Of a DNA stretch of 64,000 nucleotides, positions 17,820 to 27,737 are shown piece after piece. Position 1 is the stretch's first letter. Each line of letters begins with the position of its first letter. The notes beneath the pieces are model-generated. The model had not been told where the DNA came from. It saw only the letters and a list, made by a program, of their open reading frames with translations, and searched no databases. A program made the translations under genes and the position numbers. The stretch spans positions 1 to 64,000 of the forward strand of contig JBNKRV010000092.1 in assembly GCA_050296935.1 (NCBI GenBank), read 5' to 3'. Origin of the DNA: Saccharicrinis sp050296935. GTDB taxonomy: Bacteria; Bacteroidota; Bacteroidia; Bacteroidales; Marinilabiliaceae.

Positions 17820-18620
17820 CTATTGCCTGATGGAACTAAACGAGTTTTTAAGACCTTTGAATTCCTCTAAGTCGCATGTAAATGAACCTACTTTTAAATT
17901 TACTTTAAGTCTTACAGGTATTCTATTTAGGTCTCTTGTAATCCAAACCTTCATATCCTCTTCTGTTTTAAAGGCTCTTCCAACTTCAGTTACAGGGTAG
18001 AAAAGATAACATTCCATGTCACCAAAATTGGTGTCTATTATTTCGTTCCGGATATATTTTATTCTGAGAGGAAAGATTTCATCCCCAAAATACGTTGTAT
18101 ATTCAAGTATTTCCCCTTTTTTCATATTATCATTAAAATCAAATTTCCGTGCGTAATAAAAAGCTGATAGAATATCCTGAATATTTTGAGGAACAGTGAC
18201 TTCTCCCGATTTTCCACTTTGAATTCTAATGGAGTCATCTTTTACCAAAGAATAATCATAGGTAACTTCATTGTAATAACGATATTTTCCTTCATGTATA
18301 TCCCTGATAGATTTAACGGGTTGGTGAGTTTCAGTATTCATATAACTAATGTACTGATCTCTTAATTTAAAAATAGCATCAACAAATCCTGAAGTTTTGG
18401 CAGATAGTTTAATTTCGTTTGTAGGTATACCCTCCCAAACAGAATCTTTAACAGAAAACGTAATGTAACCTCCTGTAATAAATCCATACCTTAGTGAGTA
18501 TTTTAAATTTTCACCAGATTTATAAGCGTTGGTATAAATGGCCTGATTTTTTTGAGAAAAAGAAGAGCCGATTGCAAATGCAAGTAGAAATATCAGTAGT
18601 GTAATTTTTTTAACAACCAT
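17820..18620 (-). CDS. DUF3108 domain secreted protein
   Basis: A 266-residue protein from the ATG at 18620, which precedes a typical signal peptide (VVKKITLLIFLLAFAIG, cleavage near residue 23, after SSFS). The remainder is a DUF3108 domain, with the family's YKSGENLKYSLRYGFITGG near the start and an FYYARKFDFNDN stretch in the middle. It is predicted periplasmic or outer-membrane associated; function unknown. A longer frame to 18656 adds 12 residues that would spoil the signal peptide. The TAG stop sits at the very edge of the hairpin repeat array, so the array may form the 3' UTR of this transcript. Confidence 0.88.
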   Translation of the reverse strand: MVVKKITLLIFLLAFAIGSSFSQKNQAIYTNAYKSGENLKYSLRYGFITGGYITFSVKDSVWEGIPTNEIKLSAKTSGFVDAIFKLRDQYISYMNTETHQPVKSIRDIHEGKYRYYNEVTYDYSLVKDDSIRIQSGKSGEVTVPQNIQDILSAFYYARKFDFNDNMKKGEILEYTTYFGDEIFPLRIKYIRNEIIDTNFGDMECYLFYPVTEVGRAFKTEEDMKVWITRDLNRIPVRLKVNLKVGSFTCDLEEFKGLKNSFSSIRQ

Positions 18621-18894
18621 ATAGTAATGTATTAGGCATTTCCTTAAATTTAGCAATTATCAGACCAAATCAAAATTTGAACCCAACCTGACTCAAAAAC
18701 AAAGGCTTATGAAATCCATAAAGGTTATACGTAATTTCATATTCCAGGTTATACAGTTGCGGTATTATGTGTAAATGTTATAAGTTTTCTATGTTGTAAT
18801 GGTTATAAGAATAGTTTATTGCTTGTTGTATTTTTTTTATGGCCAGTAATTATTTCGATACTGAAGATACCGTAGGTTGCGGTATTTCTTGTTT

Positions 18895-19602
18895 CTACAG
18901 TATTTTCTTTTTTGGAGTTGTTGCGATAAAATCTTTCAGATAAAATGGTTCAAAATATGCGACATCTTCAAACTGTTTTTTATTGAACTTATTGTGAGCC
19001 ACATCAATCATATTAGCAGCCAATGGATTCATGTTGTCTAAAAATATGGCATTCTGATGATGGATTACTTCTTTACATTTGCCGGCGCCATCTCCCAAAA
19101 AGATAATTGTATGTTTGTCAAGCTCCTCTTGAAATGAATTTTCATCAATAATTTCAGCACTTATTTTGCGAACTAATTGTTTTTGTGAATCAAACAATGC
19201 AGTATATACTTCCATCCGTCTTGCATCTATCATTGGGCATATCAGTGTGTTATTTTTTACTTGATTTTTAAACTCGGCGTGATTAAAAGCAGATAGTGCC
19301 AAAGACTCAAGTGAGGTGATAGCAATAAGAGGTTTATTAAGGGCGTAGCAGATTCCTTTAGCAACCGAGACTCCAATTCTCAGTCCGGTATATGATCCAG
19401 GGCCACTACTCACGGCAACAGCATCAATATCACTCAATTGATAATCACTCAGTTTTTCAAATAACTCTTTAATAAATACAGTCAGATGAGTGGCATGAGA
19501 GTTTGCTTCATACAATTCTTTTTTTTCAACAATCTGATTGTCTTTGGATAAGCAGATTGAGCACACCTTTGTTGAAGTTTCGATTGAAAGTATTAATGCC
19601 AT
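18895..19602 (-). CDS. tsaB: tRNA threonylcarbamoyladenosine biosynthesis protein TsaB
   Basis: Partner of TsaD in making t6A at position 37 of ANN-decoding tRNAs. The protein has 235 residues. The actin-like ATPase-fold N-terminus LILSIETSTKVCSICL, the SSGPGSYTGLRIGVSVAKG motif (about residues 66-83) and DARRMEVYTALF (about 126-137) are diagnostic. The C-terminal half is degenerate, as is usual for TsaB. A perfect -7 promoter box lies about 20 bp upstream. It stands alone. Confidence 0.95.
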   Translation of the reverse strand: MALILSIETSTKVCSICLSKDNQIVEKKELYEANSHATHLTVFIKELFEKLSDYQLSDIDAVAVSSGPGSYTGLRIGVSVAKGICYALNKPLIAITSLESLALSAFNHAEFKNQVKNNTLICPMIDARRMEVYTALFDSQKQLVRKISAEIIDENSFQEELDKHTIIFLGDGAGKCKEVIHHQNAIFLDNMNPLAANMIDVAHNKFNKKQFEDVAYFEPFYLKDFIATTPKKKIL

Positions 19603-19622
19603 TTTATTAGATTTATATTTTG

Positions 19623-19630
19623 CAAAAATA
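19623..19630 (-). promoter_or_regulatory. -7 box for tsaB
   Basis: Minus-strand TATTTTTG, exact TAnnTTTG match, about 20 bp before the tsaB ATG, implying a leader of some 15 bases. Confidence 0.45.
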
Positions 19631-19842
19631 GTTTTTTTGCCTTAACGCGGAAAATTAGCCGGATAGATCTTTAAAGTATATTCATTAGTGCTTCGTTATG
19701 AGAGATAAAAGAGCAATTGGTCAAGAACATGTTGAAAAGAGATATAACGCTGCCATGGTGAATTGAAATAAGTTAGATTGCGAGTTGATTAGCAGCATTT
19801 TTATCTCGTAATAGATTTCCCAATGTAAATTTCGTGTTTAAT

Positions 19843-19876
19843 AAAAAAAAGGGCACTTCTTTCGAAAATACCCTTT
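19843..19876 (-). terminator. Terminator of the SprB-repeat T9SS gene
   Basis: On the minus strand AAAGGG ... TTTCGAAA ... CCCTTT is followed by a run of T. It lies about 75 bp after the stop at 19953. The remaining bases to the tsaB promoter (19631-19842) hold no recognisable feature. Confidence 0.7.
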
Positions 19877-19952
19877 CTCAACTTAAACCTGATTCTATAT
19901 GAAAAGCTTACTTAAATTCTTATTGCTTAGCTAATAAATTTATAAGTAAATC

Positions 19953-22823
19953 TTAATTTACTCGAAGTAATTTACCTTGTATTACACCGTTTTTAGAGAT
20001 GATTTTATAAATGTAAAGTCTCTCTATGTCATTTTTTCCATCATATTTAAAGGTGTACTTAATGTCAGATTTTATGATCCCCGAATACAATGTTTCTATT
20101 TTTTTTCCATAAATATCATAGATGCAAATTTCAACATCAGTATTGTTTTTTGATGCAACAGTAATTTGTGCCTGATCAATAAATGGATTTGGTTGTGCAC
20201 TTACAGTCAATCCGTCTTTCATTACTTCTTGTTGTAAAATATCCACATAGCTTAAAGCATAACATGTTGAAGCCTTGAATACCACCGGAATTGAATCTGG
20301 AAGGTAATTGGGGGCAGAAGTATTATTAAAGCATACGTCGAATTCAATTTTAAACTGATCTGGTCCTGATTGGCCAAATCCGGTTATTTCATCAATCTTA
20401 AAGCCATAAAGCCCGGTTTTAGGGTCGGTTGAATTTTTCTCAATCTTCCATCCGTTAGAATTCTCAATAGCTCCAATCGTTCCATATTTCAATCCGACAT
20501 TAAAGTGAGACAACTCGTGGTCGCAGGTTCCATCGGTATATACATTCATAACAAAGTGATAGCATCCTTCGCCGTCAAGTGGGGTAATCGCTGAAATGTT
20601 ACTATACATGCAACCTGAAATACAGTTATCAGTATCAACAACTACATCATCTCCGTTGTCAATGCTTCCTCCATCGTCACTACCATCGCCATTACTATTG
20701 TCGCCACTGCCATTGTTTTGACTATCGGTGTTGCAGGATATACTTAAGGTATCAGTGGCTAAACACCCTTCATCATTCATTACAGAATATATAAATTTGG
20801 CGGTTTCGTTTCCGGCATAATACATAATAGTATCCAATGATGATTCTTCAATATACCATGAATTGTCGTTGTCAATAATTTCCCAGGTATAAGTTGTTGC
20901 TCCGGAAGATGAGGCTGTTAGTATATTACCTCCACTGCTACATTGCACTTCAATACCACTGGCGTTGATTGAATTGGTTACAGTTGCAGCCTCTTCAACG
21001 GTGAAATCAGTTGAGGAGAAGCAGCCGTTATTGTCAGTAACCTCTACCTGGTAACCTCCGGGATCAAGGTTATTTCTGGTTTTTGAAAAAGAGCCATCAT
21101 TCCAATAGTACTGATAAGGTTCGCTTCCGCCAGTTGCTATGATTTCTGCCGCACCGGAAAGACTTCCCCCGCAAGCTGGCTGACTCACATTAGCTGATAC
21201 ATTAATGGTTTCTGTTGAGTTTGTTACTGAGATGGTTTTAGTATACTCACAACCTAGTGCATCTTTCATGGTAATGTCGTAATTACCGGATCCATCTACA
21301 ACAAGTGGAGAGGTGATTGCTGTATCTCCTGAGAAATATTCATAAGAAGGTACTCCACCTGAACCTGAGATATTGATTGTAGCTTCAGAGTCCGTTGAAC
21401 AATCACGAGCATCTATTGAATAATTGAGACTCAATGCCGCTCTATCGGCTAAATTTACTGAACGCGAAACAGAACAACCATTGGCATCCGTAACGGTTAC
21501 TTTATATCTTCCACTTACAATATCAGAAATAACAGCAGTTGTATCGCCAGTATCCCAGGAGTATTGATAAGGTTCCGAACCATATCTGATATTAATTACA
21601 GATATGGCACCATCGTTTCCACCATTACAAGTAGGATTTATAACAGATGTGCTAATGGATAAGGTGCTAATTCCAACGTAAGTGGAGGCAGTAGCTGTAC
21701 AACCATTGGCATCCATAACGGTCAGAGTGTAACTGCCAGAATGCACTCCTGAAATTGTTGAGGTAGTGTCGCCATTGCTCCAGCTATAAGTATAGGGGGG
21801 AAGACCACCCGTTACACTGCTGGTTACTTCTCCTTTATCTTCTTCGTGACATTGTAAGTAATTAGGAGTAAGGCTTACACTTAAATCAGTATCTTCTGAA
21901 ATCTGTACCGTTTCTTTTTTACTACAACCTACGCTATCCAAAACCTGGAGGATATAAGTTCCTGCATATAACTGATCCAGATCTTTCGTAGTTTTTCCAT
22001 TATTCCACAAATAGGTATATGATCCGGTTCCACCTGTCACTGCAATTTGTATTGATCCTGAATTGTGGGCACATGTAGTGGATCCTGCATCACTTACAAT
22101 TGTTATGTCTGTTTCCGGTTGTTGTATTGTTGCAGATAATGCAAGTGAGTTTCCGGTGCTATCGGTTACAGTTACCTGATATTCACCAGTCTTTAAGCCT
22201 GATATTTTTGCATTTGTACTTCCATTGCTCCATAAGTAGGAAAAAGGAGCCTTACCTTCAGTAACAATTGCCTCGGCTTCGCCATTGTTTCCTCCAAAGC
22301 ACGATATATCTTTTTTCTCAATGCTAGCTGATAAATTATATTCAAGTGTATCTGTATTCTCTATTTCCTGATAGAATACGCACGTGCCTGCTTTATAGGC
22401 TACCAGTATTTTGTTTTCAATGCTATCAAGAATCTGATTATTGGCGCATACGGTATATTCTACTGAGAATGTACCTGACTCTCCATTCTCACCAAAGTTG
22501 GATATGTCATCAATTTTGAATCCATTTAAACTGGAGGTGGGATCCTTGGTTGGATTTTCAATCTTCCAGCCTTTGGAGTTGTATACATTGCTTATTGTTG
22601 CTCCATCAGGAACTTCAACCGTAAAGTGAGAAAGTGCAGATAAACAGCCACTTTCTGCATTGACTTGTAATTCAACAGAAATACAGTCGTCACTTCTATC
22701 CATACTAATTAATTCGGAAGAGAAGCAATTAGCACAATCTTTAACTTCGTTTTCTTCAGCTAAAGATTGTGCAATTGAGTTGATTGAGAATGAAAAGGCA
22801 ATAAAAACCAGGATATAACGCAT
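19953..22823 (-). CDS. SprB-repeat T9SS-secreted surface protein
   Basis: Large cell-surface protein exported by the Sec pathway and then the type IX system. The ATG at 22823 gives a clean signal peptide (MRYILVFIAFSFSINSIAQ); an in-frame ATG at 22862 would put 13 polar residues before it. In numbering from 22862: a domain of about 110 residues at 45-155, six SprB-type repeats of about 75-80 residues at about 187-640 (e.g. NPTCNGGNDGAISV, YSWSNGDTTSTISGV), and a Gly/Asp/Asn-rich linker near 700-730. A second copy of the first domain follows at about 745-865 (both contain GWKIE and GFKIDxIxxFG). A C-terminal sorting domain starts near 893 (SAQPNPF). SprB is a gliding adhesin in Flavobacterium; a gliding role here is not shown. 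Confidence 0.9.
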   Translation of the reverse strand: MRYILVFIAFSFSINSIAQSLAEENEVKDCANCFSSELISMDRSDDCISVELQVNAESGCLSALSHFTVEVPDGATISNVYNSKGWKIENPTKDPTSSLNGFKIDDISNFGENGESGTFSVEYTVCANNQILDSIENKILVAYKAGTCVFYQEIENTDTLEYNLSASIEKKDISCFGGNNGEAEAIVTEGKAPFSYLWSNGSTNAKISGLKTGEYQVTVTDSTGNSLALSATIQQPETDITIVSDAGSTTCAHNSGSIQIAVTGGTGSYTYLWNNGKTTKDLDQLYAGTYILQVLDSVGCSKKETVQISEDTDLSVSLTPNYLQCHEEDKGEVTSSVTGGLPPYTYSWSNGDTTSTISGVHSGSYTLTVMDANGCTATASTYVGISTLSISTSVINPTCNGGNDGAISVINIRYGSEPYQYSWDTGDTTAVISDIVSGRYKVTVTDANGCSVSRSVNLADRAALSLNYSIDARDCSTDSEATINISGSGGVPSYEYFSGDTAITSPLVVDGSGNYDITMKDALGCEYTKTISVTNSTETINVSANVSQPACGGSLSGAAEIIATGGSEPYQYYWNDGSFSKTRNNLDPGGYQVEVTDNNGCFSSTDFTVEEAATVTNSINASGIEVQCSSGGNILTASSSGATTYTWEIIDNDNSWYIEESSLDTIMYYAGNETAKFIYSVMNDEGCLATDTLSISCNTDSQNNGSGDNSNGDGSDDGGSIDNGDDVVVDTDNCISGCMYSNISAITPLDGEGCYHFVMNVYTDGTCDHELSHFNVGLKYGTIGAIENSNGWKIEKNSTDPKTGLYGFKIDEITGFGQSGPDQFKIEFDVCFNNTSAPNYLPDSIPVVFKASTCYALSYVDILQQEVMKDGLTVSAQPNPFIDQAQITVASKNNTDVEICIYDIYGKKIETLYSGIIKSDIKYTFKYDGKNDIERLYIYKIISKNGVIQGKLLRVN

Positions 22824-23035
22824 AATACCCCAGTCTGTAGACTTTGTGTATAGGTTTCTCATTGTGTTGTGTGTTTTGTGTTGTGTGTTTTTGTTTACGA
22901 TTGCTGGTTAAAAAAGTTACTTTCGTCAATTACTTTAAGTATCTGACCTGGAAAATGATGTGGGATTTTATATAATGATAATTTAAACAGTTAACTAAAA
23001 AACAGTGTAGAATAATGGTAAAATCTTAATTTTGT

Positions 23036-23043
23036 TACTTTTG
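23036..23043 (+). promoter_or_regulatory. -7 box for the dCMP deaminase gene
   Basis: TACTTTTG matches TAnnTTTG exactly and ends 13 bp before the TTG/ATG start region of the deaminase gene at 23057, implying a very short leader. Confidence 0.45.
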
Positions 23044-23056
23044 TTATCAAAATTAA

Positions 23057-23506
23057 ATGTTTTCAATGAACGAGAAAGACTTACCTGCTGAGGAAAAACA
23101 GCATTTGTTGGATAAAAGATACCTGAAGATGGCTTATATATGGGCTGAAAATTCATATTGCAGACGTCGTCAGGTAGGTGCGTTAATTGTTAAAGGCAAA
23201 ATGATTATCAGCGATGGCTATAATGGAACTCCTTCGGGCTTTGAAAATAATTGTGAAGATGAAAACAATATTACAAAGCCTTATGTTTTACATGCAGAGG
23301 CCAATGCTATAACTAAAGTGGCATGTTCAAATAACAGTTCCGATGGATCTACATTATATGTTACTTCATCACCATGTATTGAATGTGCTAAACTTATTGT
23401 TCAGGCAGGAATAACAAGGGTTGTTTATAGTGAAAAATATCGTGTCGAAGATGGAATTAATCTATTAAAGCGTGCCGGAATTGAGACTATACATATTGAG
23501 GTATAG
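23057..23506 (+). CDS. dCMP/deoxycytidylate deaminase family protein
   Basis: Zinc-dependent deaminase of 149 residues that should convert dCMP to dUMP for dTMP synthesis. The first zinc motif is HAEANAI (about residues 78-84) with the catalytic glutamate. The second is SPCIECAKLI (about 106-115). The N-terminal YMxxAxxxAxxSxCxRxxVGA pattern is present as AENSYCRRRQVGALIVK. It is about 75 bp upstream of the S41 protease gene on the same strand, possibly cotranscribed. An internal ATG at 23069 is an alternative start. Confidence 0.94.
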   Translation: MFSMNEKDLPAEEKQHLLDKRYLKMAYIWAENSYCRRRQVGALIVKGKMIISDGYNGTPSGFENNCEDENNITKPYVLHAEANAITKVACSNNSSDGSTLYVTSSPCIECAKLIVQAGITRVVYSEKYRVEDGINLLKRAGIETIHIEV

Positions 23507-23582
23507 AAATTGTTGATAGATATGGTATCGTTCGGAGTTAATTTAATAAGTAGAAAACCTAGATGAAAGCAAATCATATATC

Positions 23583-25193
23583 ATGAGTTATAACAATACA
23601 AAAAAGCAAATTCTTCAACCTATTTTACTGGCAGTTATATTGATTGCCGGAATATTTATTGGTTATGCAGTGTTACCGGGTAAGATTGGTAAGAGTAATC
23701 CGTTGGTTATTTATCCGCAAACCAATAAAATAGATGCCATTTTAAATCTCATTAGTGAGGAATATGTGGATACCGTAAATACGGAAAAAATGCAGGAGGA
23801 TGTAATCCCGGAATTATTAAAAAAACTGGATCCTCACACCGTTTATATTCCTGCCAAAGATCTTAAAAATGTAAATGAGGAACTTTCAAGTAATTTTGGA
23901 GGAATCGGAGTTCAGTTCAGTATTCAGAAAGATACGGTTTTAGTAGTTGCAGTGATATCCGGTGGGCCATCAGAAAAAGTGGGTATTTTGCCAGGTGACA
24001 GAATAGTTGCTGTAAATGATAGTGTTATTGCAGGTAATGGTATTCAGAACAGCATGGTGCTTAAGCTGCTTAGAGGAGAAATGGGTACGGATGTGAAAGT
24101 TGGTGTGATCAGGCGGAATTTGACTGAGCCTTTGAGTTTCAATATTACCCGGGGACGAATTCCGATCTATAGTGTGGATGTTTCTTACATGATTGATGAT
24201 GAAATAGGATATATTAAAGTGAGCAGATTTGCCACCAATACTTATAGTGAATTTTTAACCGCATTGGCTAAATTAAAAGCTAATAGCTGCAAGAAAATCA
24301 TAATTGATTTCAGAGGCAATTCCGGAGGATATCTTGATGTAGCGATAAATCTTTGTAATGAATTTTTACATGATAAAGACATGATTGTTTATACCGAAGG
24401 AAAGGCAAATCCCCGTCAGGAAGTTTTTGCCAATGGAAAAGGAACATGTCAGGATGCCAAACTAGCTGTATTGATTGATGAATTTTCAGCCTCAGCCAGT
24501 GAAATATTTGCAGGTGCCATGCAGGATAACGATAGGGGTATTATCGTTGGCCGAAGATCTTTTGGAAAGGGACTGGTTCAGAATCAGATTCCATTACCTG
24601 ATGGGTCTGCTCTTCGTTTAACAATAGCAAGATACTATACGCCAGCCGGAAGGTGTATTCAGAAACCATATGACAATGGTACAGAGGAGTATTATAAAGA
24701 TATTATGGAGCGTTACCAGCATGGTGAGTTTTTTAATGAGGATAGTATAAGTGTGAATGATACACTACAATACCAAACAAAAGAAGGACGTATTGTATAT
24801 GGAGGAGGAGGTATAATGCCTGATTATTTTGTGCCCCGTGATACTACAGGATTAACTAATTATTATTATAGTGTCAGAGAAAAAGGGCTAATTTATCAAT
24901 TTGCTCTGGAGTTTGCAGATAAACATCGTGCCGAAATCGAAAATTTTACCAAACTTAAAGAAATAAAAACCTATTTAAAGGATAAGCCTGTATTGGATAA
25001 GTTTGTTGAATATGCCTCGAAGGCAGGAGTAAAGTTGAATAAAAAAGAATTCAATATTTCAAAAAATGTTATTGATGTGGAGCTAAAGGCTTATATCGCC
25101 AGAAATATAATAGATAATGATGGATTCTATCCTATATTAGGAGCGATTGATGAGGTACTTCATGAGGCGATTCATCAATTAAAGGAAGAATAA
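23583..25193 (+). CDS. S41 family carboxy-terminal processing peptidase
   Basis: A 536-residue periplasmic serine protease of the CtpA/Prc type. A signal anchor occupies about residues 12-30. A PDZ domain follows at about 90-180 (GGIGVQFS ... GILPGDRIVAVND). The protease core lies at about 195-370, with FRGNSGG, the nucleophile in the SASASEIF motif near 301-308 and the catalytic lysine in FGKGLVQ near 327-333. The C-terminal 140 residues are an extension seen in Bacteroidota homologues. Family members trim C-termini of periplasmic or lipid-modified proteins; the substrate here is unknown. A strong terminator follows. Confidence 0.95.
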   Translation: MSYNNTKKQILQPILLAVILIAGIFIGYAVLPGKIGKSNPLVIYPQTNKIDAILNLISEEYVDTVNTEKMQEDVIPELLKKLDPHTVYIPAKDLKNVNEELSSNFGGIGVQFSIQKDTVLVVAVISGGPSEKVGILPGDRIVAVNDSVIAGNGIQNSMVLKLLRGEMGTDVKVGVIRRNLTEPLSFNITRGRIPIYSVDVSYMIDDEIGYIKVSRFATNTYSEFLTALAKLKANSCKKIIIDFRGNSGGYLDVAINLCNEFLHDKDMIVYTEGKANPRQEVFANGKGTCQDAKLAVLIDEFSASASEIFAGAMQDNDRGIIVGRRSFGKGLVQNQIPLPDGSALRLTIARYYTPAGRCIQKPYDNGTEEYYKDIMERYQHGEFFNEDSISVNDTLQYQTKEGRIVYGGGGIMPDYFVPRDTTGLTNYYYSVREKGLIYQFALEFADKHRAEIENFTKLKEIKTYLKDKPVLDKFVEYASKAGVKLNKKEFNISKNVIDVELKAYIARNIIDNDGFYPILGAIDEVLHEAIHQLKEE

Positions 25194-25213
25194 AGATTAC
25201 AATTAGATAAACG

Positions 25214-25255
25214 AAAAGCCCCGGTTGACATTCACTTCATTCCGGGGCTTTTTTA
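25214..25255 (+). terminator. Terminator of the S41 protease gene
   Basis: Stem AAAAGCCCCGG / CCGGGGCTTTT followed by TTA, about 20 bp after the stop. Confidence 0.85.
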
Positions 25256-25734
25256 TGAAATGTATTGAATAGATTTCTGAAAAAATAAATCAACCAGATC
25301 TAGCCTGAATAATTCACAAATATTTCTATTCCAACCTTCAACTGCCCGCCATCTTTGCTTGTCCTAAGATTTTTTTTATCAATACAGATCGCTATTCCTC
25401 AAAAATAAAATCTTGTGGTTGATCAAATCTGACAGACATCTGAAGGTCTCATAACGAAAATTCATGAATCAAAGATCAGCGAAGCTAATTAATCAGGCTG
25501 GTGATTGAAACCTAATGAAAGGAATAAAGATAGTTCCGGTAATGGTTAAAAATATACCTGTTAACCATAAGGTCATAATAACTTAAGTGTGATCATAATC
25601 TTAAAATCAAGTTAATGCCTTACAATTTATTATCATCATTAATTTATTTTTCATCTTGTTTAAAAAATAGGATGAAGAATAAAATAAGAACTCGGATTTT
25701 ATTAAAGCTTTTGTATTTAGAGTGTTGTAATACG
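25256..25734. other. Intergenic stretch, possibly decayed mobile DNA
   Basis: About 480 bp with no convincing gene. TAGCCTGAATAATTCAC near 25299-25315 resembles the kind of end sequence seen in some Bacteroidota insertion sequences, but I cannot confirm this. An open frame at 25615-25815 has no family resemblance and overlaps the convergent ywbE gene. Confidence 0.35.
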
Positions 25735-25953
25735 CTAGTCTTCAAATACATTTTTAACACGGCCAACTTCACCTGTTTCAAGTTGAACTTTGATGCCATG
25801 AGGATGATTTGCTGATTTGGTAAGTATCCGACTTACAAATCCCTCGGTTAATTCACCGGATCTTTGATGATGCTTTTGTACGATTTCAACTTCACAACCG
25901 GGTGTAATGTTTTTGCGAATTCTTCCATCCAGAATATTACGATCTTCCATCAT
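25735..25953 (-). CDS. ywbE: YwbE family protein
   Basis: A 72-residue protein of the YwbE family, which has a small KOW/SH3-like beta-barrel appearance. The conserved core is readable: NILDGRIRKNITPGCEVEIV, then RSGELTEGFV, then HPHGIKVQLETGEVGRV. The N-terminal Met-Met gives two equivalent starts (25953 or 25950). Function is not established. The ATG is preceded on the minus strand by TACTTTCG, one base off the -7 consensus. The gene stands alone. Confidence 0.9.
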   Translation of the reverse strand: MMEDRNILDGRIRKNITPGCEVEIVQKHHQRSGELTEGFVSRILTKSANHPHGIKVQLETGEVGRVKNVFED

Positions 25954-26004
25954 TTTGCATATTAATAAGATATTGGCGAAAGTAATAATTACTTAATAAA
26001 CTAA

Positions 26005-26358
26005 CTAACATTTAAGACTTCTCCAGTGTAAGTTCAACGAAATGGCTTTGCTCGTGTTGTGCATTGTATGTTTCGACGTATTCGATGAGTTGAGATGCTG
26101 GTTGTCAGAAGATTGCCATATACCACCTTTTACTGCATCTTTTGTTAATATGTTAAACCATATTTCTACCTGATTCAACCAAGATGAACATGTCGGTGTA
26201 AAATGTAATTGAATCTTCCTTTTACCTTCCAACCATTCCTTAATGTTCTTGTGTTTATGTACTGAAAGATTGTTGGCATTTATTGAACTTTTCTTTTTTT
26301 TGAACGTTGATAGAAAAACTTGAAAAAATGAATCCGTTAAGTTGTAATAATTATGCAA
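26005..26358 (-). pseudogene. IS630-family transposase remnant
   Basis: The middle of this frame reads KRKIQLHFTPTCSSWLNQVE followed by IWFNILT, the characteristic end of the DDE domain of IS630-type transposases, with the last catalytic glutamate. The frame upstream (NNLSVHKHKN) matches the preceding part of the domain, where a longer version would carry the DN motif. Everything N-terminal is missing and the C-terminus runs into unrelated residues. It is therefore a decayed insertion-sequence fragment. No intact terminal repeats are visible around it. Confidence 0.75.
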
Positions 26359-26536
26359 TTTACAGGAAATCCGGGGTGTGTTTTTATATTAGTCAGGATT
26401 TAAATAAAGTGCAATTTTGAACTGTATTGAGCCAAACACCAGGTATACATTTACTTGTGTTCTTATTAAGCACATATCAGAACCAAGAAACTAGTTAAAC
26501 GGATTTAAACTACTTTGTAATTATTCGCTCGAATTG

Positions 26537-27631
26537 ATGGGTATGCTATTATTTGATAAAGTTATAAAAAAATGGAAAAAGGAAGTGAAGAAGTATTTTC
26601 TCTCCTATAAAAACGGCTTTTTTGAAATATTCCAATACGCAAATTCACCCCAGCTGATGATTCGAAATTTCATCAATATGCCTTTTGTTAAGTCCGATGA
26701 AATCTATCAGACCATTGCTGCCGAGAATCCTTTTTTAAAGGTTAAAATATTTTATCTGAGTTTCGAAAAAGGTCTTTTACTGATGCTCACTAAGGCTTTC
26801 TATAAAAAAAATGTGATGGATAGGATGTTATATGATGAAGAGTTACCAACTGAATATTTTTTTATAGCACTTAAAGTACACGGAAAGTGCCTTGAAAGCA
26901 GACAACCGTTGATAAATGGCACAAACCATATACATAACTTCTGGAGCTTATGCAAACCTGCAGGCATTAAAAATATTAGTCATTTTAAAAACTCCGATGA
27001 GCAATTTTATACGCTCTTTTTTACAAAAATCTGGCTGGATAATTATTTGATACATGCTGATGAAATAGTTAAAACGTTTTTCACTGATTTTCTGAATTCA
27101 GATGCTACCTATATCATGTGGCCTAGCTACGAAACCTTAGGCAAGAGTGATTATTCTTTGTTTAAAGATGTGTTGGAGAATAGTAAGCCCGTATCGGAAA
27201 TCAATCAGGAGCTTTTTCGAGACCAAAGCCTTATGATGTTTAACGATTTTGCTTCTGATATTAGCAATTTTGATTTTCATGCCAATTACTTAAAGATTAG
27301 TAATGAGCAACGGCTTAAAATTTTAAGAGCGGAAGATTATATGAGAAATTTTTATAATGATGAGTTTCCCGGAATAGCGCAGATTGCAGAAAAGGTTGGT
27401 ATTTCGCACACGGGGCTCAAAACAGGCTTTAACCAACTCTTTGGTTGTTCTATCTATAAGTATTTTCGAAATCAAAAAATGAAGATTGCCCTCTCAATTC
27501 TGGAGCAAAATAGTGATATTAAAATTAAAGACCTGGCTACCCAATTAGGATATGACAATGCGGCCAAGTTTACAGCGGCATTCAAAGAGGAAATCGGTTT
27601 TCTACCCTCAGAAACATCAATTATTCAGTAG
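26537..27631 (+). CDS. AraC-family transcriptional regulator
   Basis: A 364-residue protein with an AraC-type DNA-binding domain at about residues 262-362. The first helix-turn-helix is readable as IAQIAEKVGISHTGLKTGF, and the second as IKDLATQLGYDNAAKFTAAF followed by KEEIGFLPSE. The N-terminal 250 residues are not recognisable and probably hold a ligand or dimerisation domain. The start could be 26537 or 26543; a TTG at 26534 is also in frame. It sits between an IS630 remnant and a MITE-like element, upstream of a T9SS surface-protein gene which it might regulate (inference from position only). Confidence 0.88.
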   Translation: MGMLLFDKVIKKWKKEVKKYFLSYKNGFFEIFQYANSPQLMIRNFINMPFVKSDEIYQTIAAENPFLKVKIFYLSFEKGLLLMLTKAFYKKNVMDRMLYDEELPTEYFFIALKVHGKCLESRQPLINGTNHIHNFWSLCKPAGIKNISHFKNSDEQFYTLFFTKIWLDNYLIHADEIVKTFFTDFLNSDATYIMWPSYETLGKSDYSLFKDVLENSKPVSEINQELFRDQSLMMFNDFASDISNFDFHANYLKISNEQRLKILRAEDYMRNFYNDEFPGIAQIAEKVGISHTGLKTGFNQLFGCSIYKYFRNQKMKIALSILEQNSDIKIKDLATQLGYDNAAKFTAAFKEEIGFLPSETSIIQ

Positions 27632-27737
27632 CTTAATAAAAGTTGCAATAATTCCATCCCTAAAATAAGTGCACTTTTGTCTTATTGGAGTACTTCAATA
27701 CTTTAAAAGCAGATATTTTTGCTACTCTGAATTTTAT

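Noticed and set aside
25615..25815. Plus-strand frame overlapping ywbE
   Set aside because: It overlaps the well-supported YwbE gene antisense and has no recognisable features.
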